This document shows, piece after piece, positions 35,065 through 41,869 of a stretch of DNA of 44,206 bases. Each line of letters begins with the position of its first letter. Positions within the stretch are counted from its first letter, which is position 1. The notes below the pieces were generated by a model that made no database searches, had not been told where the DNA came from, and worked only from the letters and a program-made list of their open reading frames with translations. The stretch covers positions 1 through 44,206 of the forward strand of contig JBOHAD010000012.1 in NCBI GenBank assembly GCA_050697555.1, given 5' to 3'. A program made the position numbers and the translations under genes. The stretch comes from DASQWP01 sp050697555 (GTDB lineage: Bacteria; Actinomycetota; Thermoleophilia; Gaiellales; Gaiellaceae).

Positions 35065-36542
35065 TCGACTTCCGCAACCCCGGGATCGACTGGGCGGCGC
35101 TCGCGCCGGAGCTGATCCTGCTCGGCGGCGCCGCGGTCGTTCTCGTCGTCAGCCTGTTCCTGCCGCTCCGCGTCCGGCGTGCCTTCTGCGCCCTCGTCTC
35201 CGTGGTCTGCTTCGCCGCCGCCGGAGCGGCAGCGATCGCCCTCTTCGTCGTCGACGAGACCGGGCGGGCCGTCGTCGCGGACGCGATCCGGCGCGACCGC
35301 CTGGCCGAGCTCGGCCAGATCCTCGTCGCGGGAGCAGGTCTCCTCACCGTCGGAGTCTCCTTCCGGGAGCGCGAGCGGGACGAGCGCGCCGGCGAGTGGT
35401 ACGCACTCCTGCTCACAGCGGCCGCCGGCATGGCCTTCTTCGTGGCCGCGAACAACCTCATGACCCTCTTCCTCGGCCTCGAGTGGTTCTCGATCTGCCT
35501 GTACGTCCTGACCGCGATCGCGGTCGAGCGGCTCTCCGCGCTCGAAGCGGGGCTCAAGTACCTGATCGTCGGAAGCTTCGGCTCGGCGATCCTCCTCTTC
35601 GGGAGCGCCTTCGTCTACGGCGCGACGGGGGCGATCGGGTTCGAGGAGATCGCCCGGGGGGCCGGGGAGGCGGAGCCGCTCTTCTTCGTCACGGGGCTTG
35701 CCATGATCCTCGTGGGACTCGCCTTCAAGGTCTCGGCCGCGCCGTTCCACATGTGGACGCCCGACGTCTACGAGGGCGCGCCGACGCCGATCACGGGCTT
35801 CATGGCCGCCGCGACGAAGGTGGCCGCGCTCGTGCTCACGCTGCGCCTGCTCGTCACCGCCTTCCCGAGCGAGGAGCAGCTCTGGACGATCACCCTCGCT
35901 GTCATCGCCTGCGTCTCGCTCGCCTGGGGGAACCTCGCTGCCCTCGTCCAGACGGACGTCAAGCGCATGCTCGCGTACTCGAGCATCTCGCACGCGGGCT
36001 TCCTGCTCATCCCCGTGGCCGTGGGAACCGAGCTCGGGGGGCGGGCGCTCCTCTTCTACCTGATCGCGTATGCGGCGATGAGCGTGGGCTCGTTCGCCGT
36101 CGTGGCGATCCGCGAGCGTGAGCTCCTCCAGCCCGTGACGATCGGGAACCTGGCCGGGTTCGGCTGGGAGCGTCCGTTCCTCGGCGGCGCCATGGCCGTC
36201 TTCATGTTCGGCTTCATCGGCCTTCCGCCGGCCGGGCTCTTCCTCGGCAAGTTCTACGCCTTCGCTGCGGCAGTCGAGCGGGGCTGGGCGTGGCTCGCGG
36301 TCGTGGGCGTGGTCGCTACGGTCGTCTCCATCTACTACTACCTCGGAGTCGTGCGCGCGATGTTCATGCAGCCGCCGGAACTTCGCACGGCGCCGGCGGG
36401 CGGCTCGCCGCCGCGCGACCTGCCGCTCCAGGCGACCGTCCTCGTCGCGCTCCTCGTCACCGTCGGAAGCCTCGTTGCCGCGGATCCCCTCGTCGACATC
36501 GCCCGCGACGCGGTCGACTTCCTCCCCTTCCCCGTCACGTAA
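35061..36542 (+). CDS. nuoN: NADH-quinone oxidoreductase subunit N (NuoN), antiporter-like
   Basis: The last proton-pumping subunit (493 residues). LFLGLEWFSICLYVLTAI holds the TM5 Glu, FKVSAAPFHMWTPDVYEGAP the channel Lys, and KRMLAYSSISHAGFLLIPVA follows. The GTG start overlaps nuoM by 4 bp. It ends the operon. Only a weak 5-bp hairpin (CCGCG-ATCA-CGCGG, 36577-36590) is seen after the stop, so the exact transcript end is unclear. Confidence 0.96.
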   Translation: MIDFRNPGIDWAALAPELILLGGAAVVLVVSLFLPLRVRRAFCALVSVVCFAAAGAAAIALFVVDETGRAVVADAIRRDRLAELGQILVAGAGLLTVGVSFRERERDERAGEWYALLLTAAAGMAFFVAANNLMTLFLGLEWFSICLYVLTAIAVERLSALEAGLKYLIVGSFGSAILLFGSAFVYGATGAIGFEEIARGAGEAEPLFFVTGLAMILVGLAFKVSAAPFHMWTPDVYEGAPTPITGFMAAATKVAALVLTLRLLVTAFPSEEQLWTITLAVIACVSLAWGNLAALVQTDVKRMLAYSSISHAGFLLIPVAVGTELGGRALLFYLIAYAAMSVGSFAVVAIRERELLQPVTIGNLAGFGWERPFLGGAMAVFMFGFIGLPPAGLFLGKFYAFAAAVERGWAWLAVVGVVATVVSIYYYLGVVRAMFMQPPELRTAPAGGSPPRDLPLQATVLVALLVTVGSLVAADPLVDIARDAVDFLPFPVT

Positions 36543-36611
36543 GTGCCCCTTCCGGCAATACACCTCGGCTCCTGGCCCGCGATCACGCGGCGCCAAAGTC
36601 CACCCTCGCCC

Positions 36612-36632
36612 TTGACAAGGCGTCTAGCCTTG
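36612..36632 (+). promoter_or_regulatory. TTGACA box overlapping a CAAGGC-N5-GCCTTG palindrome
   Basis: A perfect TTGACA (36612-36617) overlaps the inverted repeat CAAGGC (36616-36621) and GCCTTG (36627-36632). It lies about 75-90 bp before the oxidoreductase at 36707. A -10 is not obvious at 17 bp (TGCGAA), so this is a tentative promoter whose -35 would be covered by a repressor bound to the palindrome; a small RNA hairpin is the alternative. Confidence 0.35.
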
Positions 36633-36706
36633 CCTGCGAACGAGTGCAGCCTCTCGCTTGGTGCTCGCGACCCAGAAGCTCGACAGCATCACCGGCAGGG
36701 GCACTG

Positions 36707-38035
36707 ATGCCGAAGCGCGTCGTCGTCCTGGGCGCAGGAGTCACCGGGGAGGCGTTCGTCGCGGCGCTCCGCCGCCTCGACGGCGACGTGGAGATCACCG
36801 TCGTCGAGCACGAGCTCGTCGGCGGTGAGTGCTCCTACTGGGCCTGCATCCCCTCGAAGACGCTCCTCAGGCCGCTCGAGGTGCTCGCCCGGGCGCGGCT
36901 CGCTCCTGGCGCGGCCGGCGCGCTCGACGGCGTCGACGTCGCGGAGGTCTTTCGCTGGCGCGACGAGCAGGCGGGCAAGGACGATGCGAGCCAGGTGGAG
37001 TGGCTGAGGAAGCAGGGTGCGGGGCTCGTGCGGGGGACGGCCCGGGTGGCGGAGGGCGGCCTCGTGCGGGTGGGGGCGCGCGAGCTTCCCTACGACGACC
37101 TCCTGGTGGCCACCGGCTCGCTCCCCGTGGCGCCCCCCATCGAAGGTCTCGACGGCGTCGATCACTGGAGCAGCCGGGAGGCGACGAGCGCGAGCGAGGT
37201 GCCCGAGAGCCTCATCGTGGTGGGCGGCGGCGCCGTCGGCTGCGAGCTGGCCCAGTTCTACTGCCGCATCGGCTCGCGTGTGACGGTCGTGCAGAGCGAC
37301 GCCCACCTGCTCCCCCGCCTCGATCCCGAAGCAGGCGACCTCCTCGCCGAGCGGCTGCGGGAAGAGGGCGTCGAGCTGCGCCTGAGCGCGAGGGCGAACC
37401 GAGTCGAGGCCGACGGCGGCTACCGGCTCGAGCTCGAGGGCGGCGAGACCCTCCACGCGGAGCGCCTCCTCGTCGCCACCGGCCGCCGCCCCAACGTCGA
37501 CGGTCTCGGCCTCGAGGAGCTGGACGTGACCGTCGAGCGGCAGGGCCTCCGGGTGGACGAGCGGCTCCGCGCCGGCCCGGGCGTCTGGGCAGCCGGTGAC
37601 GTCACGGGCGTGGCTCTCTTCACGCACGTCGGCAAGTACCAGGGCCGAATTGCGGCGGCCAACGTGGCCGGGCAGGACCGGCGCGCCGACTACCGGGCCA
37701 TCCCTGCATCCGTCTTCACGGATCCGCAGGTGGCGGCCGCCGGCGACACGAGCGGCGAGGGAGCGGCCGTCTCCCGCTGGAAGCTCGAGTCCGTCTCCCG
37801 CACCGGCACCTTCCAGCGCCCGAAGCAGCCCGGGCTCCTCAAGCTCTACGCCGACCCCGAGCGGCGTGTGCTCGTGGGCGCGACCGCGGTCGGGCCGGAA
37901 GCGGGCGAGTGGATCGGGCAGTTGACGCTGGCGATCCGCGCCGAAGTTCCGGTGGACGTCCTGCGCGACACGATCCAGCCCTTCCCGACGTTCTCCGAAG
38001 CGATCTTCTTCGCGGCCCGCGACCTGGAGGTGTAG
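36707..38035 (+). CDS. FAD/NAD(P) disulfide oxidoreductase, lipoamide-dehydrogenase-like, lacking the C-terminal His
   Basis: The 442-residue protein has the class I pyridine nucleotide-disulfide reductase order: FAD site VLGAGVTG (7-14), redox disulfide Cys42/Cys47 in GGECSYWACIPSKTLLRP, NAD(P) site VVGGGAVGCELAQFY, FAD site GVWAAGDVTGVALFTH and the dimerisation domain. The motif CSYWAC has the normal spacing of CxxxxC but not the usual CLNVGC. Where lipoamide dehydrogenases have the catalytic HPTxSE pair, this protein has FPTFSE, so the His is lost and true lipoamide dehydrogenase activity is doubtful. Related proteins are often annotated as mercuric reductase or E3; neither is supported. 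AGGGG 6 nt before ATG 36707 supports the start. The native disulfide substrate is unknown. Confidence 0.85.
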   Translation: MPKRVVVLGAGVTGEAFVAALRRLDGDVEITVVEHELVGGECSYWACIPSKTLLRPLEVLARARLAPGAAGALDGVDVAEVFRWRDEQAGKDDASQVEWLRKQGAGLVRGTARVAEGGLVRVGARELPYDDLLVATGSLPVAPPIEGLDGVDHWSSREATSASEVPESLIVVGGGAVGCELAQFYCRIGSRVTVVQSDAHLLPRLDPEAGDLLAERLREEGVELRLSARANRVEADGGYRLELEGGETLHAERLLVATGRRPNVDGLGLEELDVTVERQGLRVDERLRAGPGVWAAGDVTGVALFTHVGKYQGRIAAANVAGQDRRADYRAIPASVFTDPQVAAAGDTSGEGAAVSRWKLESVSRTGTFQRPKQPGLLKLYADPERRVLVGATAVGPEAGEWIGQLTLAIRAEVPVDVLRDTIQPFPTFSEAIFFAARDLEV

Positions 38036-38078
38036 CCGACTCCGAAGTACGCCTCGGCAGGGACCGGTGCAGGAGCAC

Positions 38079-38103
38079 GGGTCAGACCCCCGGCCGCGTC
38101 CCC
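38079..38103. repeat. REP-like palindromic repeat, family 1, copy B
   Basis: GGGTCAGACCC plus CCCGGCCGCGTCCCC is a variant of the element at 2276-2299. It is in the same orientation as copy C, 27 bp further on, and separated from it by a spacer that includes the palindrome GACGCGTC. Confidence 0.6.
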
Positions 38104-38130
38104 AGGAGACGCGTCCCTCTCGGACGTGCC

Positions 38131-38153
38131 GGGGTCAGACCCCGGCGTGTCCC
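38131..38153. repeat. REP-like palindromic repeat, family 1, copy C
   Basis: GGGGTCAGACCCC (a perfect 6-bp hairpin around one A) followed by GGCGTGTCCC. It is the cleanest copy of the family. The pair B-C sits between the oxidoreductase gene and the promoter of the cyclase cassette. Confidence 0.65.
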
Positions 38154-38191
38154 GCCGAGACGGTGGGCTGGAGAGGCTCGACTGGGCCGAT

Positions 38192-38197
38192 TAGTCT
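38192..38197 (+). promoter_or_regulatory. Candidate -10 (TAGTCT) for the cyclic-nucleotide cassette
   Basis: TAGTCT ends 11 nt before ATG 38209 of the cNMP-binding-fold gene. There is only AAGG in the leader, so ribosome binding is weak. If real, all three cassette genes depend on this promoter. No clear -35 or CRP-type operator is visible. Confidence 0.35.
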
Positions 38198-38208
38198 CCC
38201 AAGGCACC

Positions 38209-38622
38209 ATGGCCGCACACGACGACCTCGTCAGGAGCCTCGCCGGGCTCGCGCTCTTCGCCGACCTCACCGACCCCGACCTCGAGGCGATCGCGGATCC
38301 CGAGCGGGAGCGCAGCTTCGGCGCCGGCGAGCGTGTGCTTCGCAAGGGCCTCTCCGGGGCCGCGTTCTACGTGATCCTCGACGGGGAGGCCGCCGTCGAG
38401 ATCGAGGGTCTAGAGCCGCGCACGCTCAGACGCGGCGACTTCTTCGGCGAGGTCTCGACCCTCCTCGCCTGTCGCCCGACGGCCGATGTCGTCGCCCGCA
38501 CGCCGCTGCACTGCCTCGAGATTCCCGGGCCGAGGCTGGAGGAGTTCCTCCTCGCCTACCCGCGAGTGACCTACCGGATGCTGCAGACGGTCACGCGCCG
38601 TCTCCGAGACCTGCTCGAGTGA
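38209..38622 (+). CDS. Stand-alone cyclic-nucleotide-binding-fold protein (no DNA-binding domain)
   Basis: The 137-residue protein is a single CRP-like cNMP-binding domain: LAGLALFADLTDPDLEAIAD leads in, then AGERVLRKGLSGAAFYVILD, and the phosphate-binding-cassette region GDFFGEVSTLLACRPTADVV (76-95) with Glu81 in place. The Arg that normally binds the cyclic phosphate is expected at Pro90; an Arg is at 89 instead, one position off, so ligand binding needs testing. The C-terminal helix RVTYRMLQTVTRRLRDLLE could mediate dimer or partner contact. There is no HTH, so it is not a transcription factor. Its stop overlaps the flavoprotein start by 4 bp and a cyclase follows. Confidence 0.88.
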   Translation: MAAHDDLVRSLAGLALFADLTDPDLEAIADPERERSFGAGERVLRKGLSGAAFYVILDGEAAVEIEGLEPRTLRRGDFFGEVSTLLACRPTADVVARTPLHCLEIPGPRLEEFLLAYPRVTYRMLQTVTRRLRDLLE

Positions 38623-40076
38623 GCGAGCGGCCCTTCCCGCCCGGCGACTATCCGGTCGTCGTCGTCGGGAGCGGACCCGGCGGCCTCCAGACGAGCTACT
38701 GCCTCTCGCGCCTCGGCGTCGAGCACGCCGTCCTCTCGGCGGACGACGAGCCTGGAGGGATGTTCCGCTGGGCGCCGATCTACCAGCGTCTCCTCTCGTG
38801 GTCGAAGCCGGACGCCCCCGCCGAGCCGGGCACGCGCGAGTACGAGTGGTACGACCACAACAGCCTCGTCGCCGCCGAGCCCGAGCACCAGGCGCTCGTC
38901 CCGCAGCTCATGGACAGGACGTTCATGGTGCCCTCGCGCTCCGAGATGGAGCGCGGCCTGGCCGCCTTTGCGGAGAGGTCGGGGGTGCGGGTGCGCTACG
39001 GCTGCCGCTGGGAGGGGACCCGGCGCGAGGACGACGGGCGCCTGACGCTCGTGACGACCGACGGCGAGTACCGCTCCCGCGCCGTCGTCTTCGCGCTCGG
39101 CGTCACGACACCCTGGAGGTCGCCGATCCCGGGGATCGAGGACGTTCCCCACTACGCAGAGGCGCGGCCGCCGCACGAGTACGAGGGCGAGCGCGTCTTC
39201 GTGATCGGCAAGCGCAACTCCGGCTTCGAGCTCGCCGACGGCCTCCTCCCCTGGGCGCGCCAGGTGATCCTCGGGTCCCCACGGCCCGTCCAGACGGCGG
39301 TGATCGCCCTCGCCTCGGTCCGCGTGCGCTACCTCCAGCCCTACGAGGACGCCGGCCTGGGCGGCGGCACATTCGCGCTCGACGTGGCGATCGAGCGGAT
39401 CGAGCGGACCGGGTCCGGGTGGCGCGTGAGGGGCCGAGGCACGACGTGGGATGGTCCGTTCGAGCTCGAGGTGGACGAGGTGTTCGCGGCCACCGGATTC
39501 TCGACACCGCTCGGCGACCTACCCCGGTTCGGCGTCCGCACCGTGGCGCAGGGCCGGATCCCAGCTCTCACGCCCTTCTGGGAGAGCGACCCCGGCGCGG
39601 GGATTTACTTCGCCGGCAACGCGACGCAGGGCGCGCCGGGACTCAGGAAGCACGGCGTCGGCTCTTCGTCGGCCGCCGTGCACGGCTTTCGCTACAACGC
39701 ACGCGTGATGGCGCGGCACCTGGCCGGCACCCACCTGCGCGTCGCCGTCCCACGCAAGCGGGTGGAGCGCGGGCGCCTCGTCCCCTACCTGCTCGAGGAG
39801 CTGACCCGGGCCCCGGAGCTCTGGACGCAGAAGTCCTACCTCGCCCGCGTCGTGGACGCGGACGGGACGACCGACGTCCTCCCGCTCGCGCACTTCCTCG
39901 ACGCAGGGGGCCCGGACGGCGTCGCGGTCGCCGTGGAGGCGAATGCCGACGGTAGGGTCTACCCGGCGGTGTACGTGAGACGGAACGGCGACGTCTCCGA
40001 GCGGCTCCTGCCGTCCCACCACTTGCACGACTTCCGCGGCTCCGACTACGAGCGAGAGCTCGCCGGAGTGCTGTGA
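38619..40076 (+). CDS. FMO-like FAD/NADPH-dependent oxidoreductase
   Basis: The 485-residue flavoprotein begins VVVVGSGPGGLQTSYCLSRL (FAD site, 17-22) and has EPGGMFRWAPIYQRLLSW, typical of the flavin-containing monooxygenase superfamily. A second nucleotide site is RVFVIGKRNSGFELADGLLP, and the ATGFSTPLGDLP motif corresponds to the FMO ATGY-type motif. GIYFAGNATQGAPGLRKHGV completes the FAD contacts. The last about 100 residues form an extra domain ending in HHLHDFRGSDYERELAGVL that I do not recognise. The GTG start overlaps the upstream cNMP-fold gene by 4 bp, and the cyclase gene overlaps its stop by 4 bp. Its substrate is unknown. It may be an NADPH-dependent reductase rather than a monooxygenase. 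Confidence 0.85.
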   Translation: MSERPFPPGDYPVVVVGSGPGGLQTSYCLSRLGVEHAVLSADDEPGGMFRWAPIYQRLLSWSKPDAPAEPGTREYEWYDHNSLVAAEPEHQALVPQLMDRTFMVPSRSEMERGLAAFAERSGVRVRYGCRWEGTRREDDGRLTLVTTDGEYRSRAVVFALGVTTPWRSPIPGIEDVPHYAEARPPHEYEGERVFVIGKRNSGFELADGLLPWARQVILGSPRPVQTAVIALASVRVRYLQPYEDAGLGGGTFALDVAIERIERTGSGWRVRGRGTTWDGPFELEVDEVFAATGFSTPLGDLPRFGVRTVAQGRIPALTPFWESDPGAGIYFAGNATQGAPGLRKHGVGSSSAAVHGFRYNARVMARHLAGTHLRVAVPRKRVERGRLVPYLLEELTRAPELWTQKSYLARVVDADGTTDVLPLAHFLDAGGPDGVAVAVEANADGRVYPAVYVRRNGDVSERLLPSHHLHDFRGSDYERELAGVL

Positions 40077-41482
40077 GCCGGCGCGCCGCCTGGATCTCCC
40101 TCGTGGCCCTGCCGGTCGCGGGGCTCGTGCTCCTCCTCGCGGCACCGAGCCTCGACCTCCACTGGGAGCACCAGCCCGCGCACTTCTGGCTCGTGGTCGC
40201 GGTCGGCGTCGTCACCTTCGGGCTCGGTCTCCTGCTCGCCGAGGCGGCCGCCCGCCGAGGTGACGCGCGCGTGCTCCTCGCCTCGCTCGCGTTCCTCGCC
40301 AGCTCGGGTTTCCTCGCCCTCCATGCGCTCGCCACCCCGGGGGTGCTCCTCGCCGGCTCGAACGCGGGGTTCCAGATCGCCTCGCCGGCCGGGCTCCTGC
40401 TGGCCGGCGTCTTCGCGGCCGGCTCCGCCCTCGACCTCGGCCCCGAGCGCTCCCGCGCGCTCGTCCGCCACCGGCGCGCGCTCTACCTCGTCCTCGCGCT
40501 CCTCATGGGGGCGTGGGCGCTCCTCTCGTTGGCGACGCTGCCGCCCCTGGAGGATCCCGTCACACCCGAGGGAGCCCGCGATCCCTTCATCGGGCTCGCC
40601 TTCGTCGGCGTCGGCCTCTACGGATTCGCAGCCGTCCGCTACGGGCTCCTCTACCGCCGCCGGCCCGCCCCCGTCCTCGTCGCGATCGTGACCGCGTACG
40701 TGCTCCTCACGGAGGCCATGTTCGCCGTTGCGCTCGGGCGCAACTGGCATCTCACGTGGTGGGAATGGCACCTCCTCATGCTCGTCGCCTTCGCCGTCGT
40801 GGCGCGCGCAGCCTGGACGGAGTGGAAGGCGGAGGGCTCCACGGCCGAGATCTTCCGCGACCTCTACGAGGAGCGCACGCTCGGCCACCGCGAGCATCTG
40901 AGCGTCCTCTTCGCCGATCTCCGAGGCTACACGGCGTACGCCGAGCGAACGCCCGAGCCGGACGTGCGCGCGATGCTGAACGAGTACTTCGCCACGGTCG
41001 CCCCCGTGATCGAGGTCAACGGCGGCGCGATCGTGCAGACGATCGGCGACGCGGTCATGGCGGTCTTCCGCGAGGCGGGCCACGAGGACCGCGCCGCGCG
41101 CGCCGGCCTCGGGTTCCAGGAGGCCGCCGGAGCAGTCGCACGCCGCCGTCCCGAGTGGCCGCGCTTTCGCGTCGGCGTAAACTCGGGCGAGGCCCACGTC
41201 GGCCTCGTCGAGGCGCCGGGCGCGCGCATGTTCACGCCGACCGGGGACACGGTCAACGTGGGCGCCCGCCTCGAGGGAGAGGCGCGGGCGGGAGAGGTCG
41301 TGATCGGCGAGGCGACGCGGGCGGCGCTCGGCGTCCGGGCTCAGGTGGACGACCTGGGCCACCTCCCGGTGAAGGGCAAGGAGCGGCCGGTGCGCGCCTA
41401 CGTCCTACGAGGACTCGCGCCTGACGGGCACGAGCGCGATCAGCGCCTGGACGATCAGGACGCCGAACCCGAACGCCAGTAG
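40073..41482 (+). CDS. Membrane class III nucleotide cyclase with atypical purine-specificity residues
   Basis: The 469-residue protein has about six membrane helices in residues 8-245, then a class III cyclase domain. The two metal aspartates are Asp282 (LFADLRGYTAY) and Asp326 (TIGDAVMAVF), and the transition-state Asn395 and Arg399 are in GDTVNVGARLE, so it looks active. The purine-specifying residues are unusual: Gln322 stands where adenylyl cyclases have Lys, and Thr388 where they have Asp. A Gln at the first position is known from mycobacterial Rv0386, a cyclase with relaxed specificity, so cAMP is likely but cGMP is possible. The last about 20 residues are polar and overlap the convergent gene at 41405. 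The start overlaps the flavoprotein stop by 4 bp. Confidence 0.92.
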   Translation: MSRRAAWISLVALPVAGLVLLLAAPSLDLHWEHQPAHFWLVVAVGVVTFGLGLLLAEAAARRGDARVLLASLAFLASSGFLALHALATPGVLLAGSNAGFQIASPAGLLLAGVFAAGSALDLGPERSRALVRHRRALYLVLALLMGAWALLSLATLPPLEDPVTPEGARDPFIGLAFVGVGLYGFAAVRYGLLYRRRPAPVLVAIVTAYVLLTEAMFAVALGRNWHLTWWEWHLLMLVAFAVVARAAWTEWKAEGSTAEIFRDLYEERTLGHREHLSVLFADLRGYTAYAERTPEPDVRAMLNEYFATVAPVIEVNGGAIVQTIGDAVMAVFREAGHEDRAARAGLGFQEAAGAVARRRPEWPRFRVGVNSGEAHVGLVEAPGARMFTPTGDTVNVGARLEGEARAGEVVIGEATRAALGVRAQVDDLGHLPVKGKERPVRAYVLRGLAPDGHERDQRLDDQDAEPERQ

Positions 41483-41800
41483 GGCGGTCGCCTCCGGCGG
41501 AACGACCCCTTCCGGAACGGCCGACTCGCGCACCGCCGCTCCGATCACGACCGAGCCGACGAGGAGTGCCGAGAGCAGCGCCTGGAGGCGGCCGAGCACG
41601 TCCATGCGGCCGCCGTTCACCGCGTCGACCACGCGTCCGAAGCAGACGAGGCCGGCGATCGCGGTCAGGGGGACCCCGGCCACGAGGAGGTAGAAGGAGA
41701 CGCCCGCGAGCCCGAGCGCGTCGGAGGCGGCGGTGGCGAGCAGGAGGCCCGCCGCGAGCTCGACGGCCATGGCGCTCGCGCCTGTCCGCGTCTCCCACAC
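41405..41800 (-). CDS. Small membrane protein of unknown function, convergent with the cyclase
   Basis: The 131-residue protein has about four membrane helices: VELAAGLLLATAASDALGLA, VSFYLLVAGVPLTAIAGLVC, LLSALLVGSVVIGAA and LLAFGFGVLIVQALIALVPV. I do not recognise the family. GTG 41800 is preceded at once by GGAGGC, too close for a good ribosome site; ATG 41770 is an in-frame alternative that keeps all helices. Its 3' end overlaps the cyclase 3' end by 78 bp on the opposite strand. It is divergent from the UPF0173 gene. Codon pattern and hydrophobic layout support it as real. Confidence 0.72.
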   Translation of the reverse strand: MWETRTGASAMAVELAAGLLLATAASDALGLAGVSFYLLVAGVPLTAIAGLVCFGRVVDAVNGGRMDVLGRLQALLSALLVGSVVIGAAVRESAVPEGVVPPEATALLAFGFGVLIVQALIALVPVRRESS

Positions 41801-41837
41801 GCCTCCAGATTCGGCGCGGGGCCGGACGTTCCTGCGT

Positions 41838-41866
41838 TACTCTGGCCGGCCAGCGAGGAAAGGAGG
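41838..41866 (+). promoter_or_regulatory. -10-like TACTCT and strong RBS before the UPF0173 gene
   Basis: TACTCT (41838-41843) is followed 12 bp later by AGGAAAGGAGG (41856-41866), the strongest Shine-Dalgarno in the window, 3 nt from ATG 41870 at its end and 8 nt from its AGGA start. It contrasts with the SD-less starts of other operon heads here. Confidence 0.5.
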
Positions 41867-41869
41867 CTC

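Noticed and set aside
36707..38035. Mercuric reductase or canonical E3
   Set aside because: There is no N-terminal metal-binding domain or C-terminal Cys pair of MerA, and no HPTxSE motif of E3.
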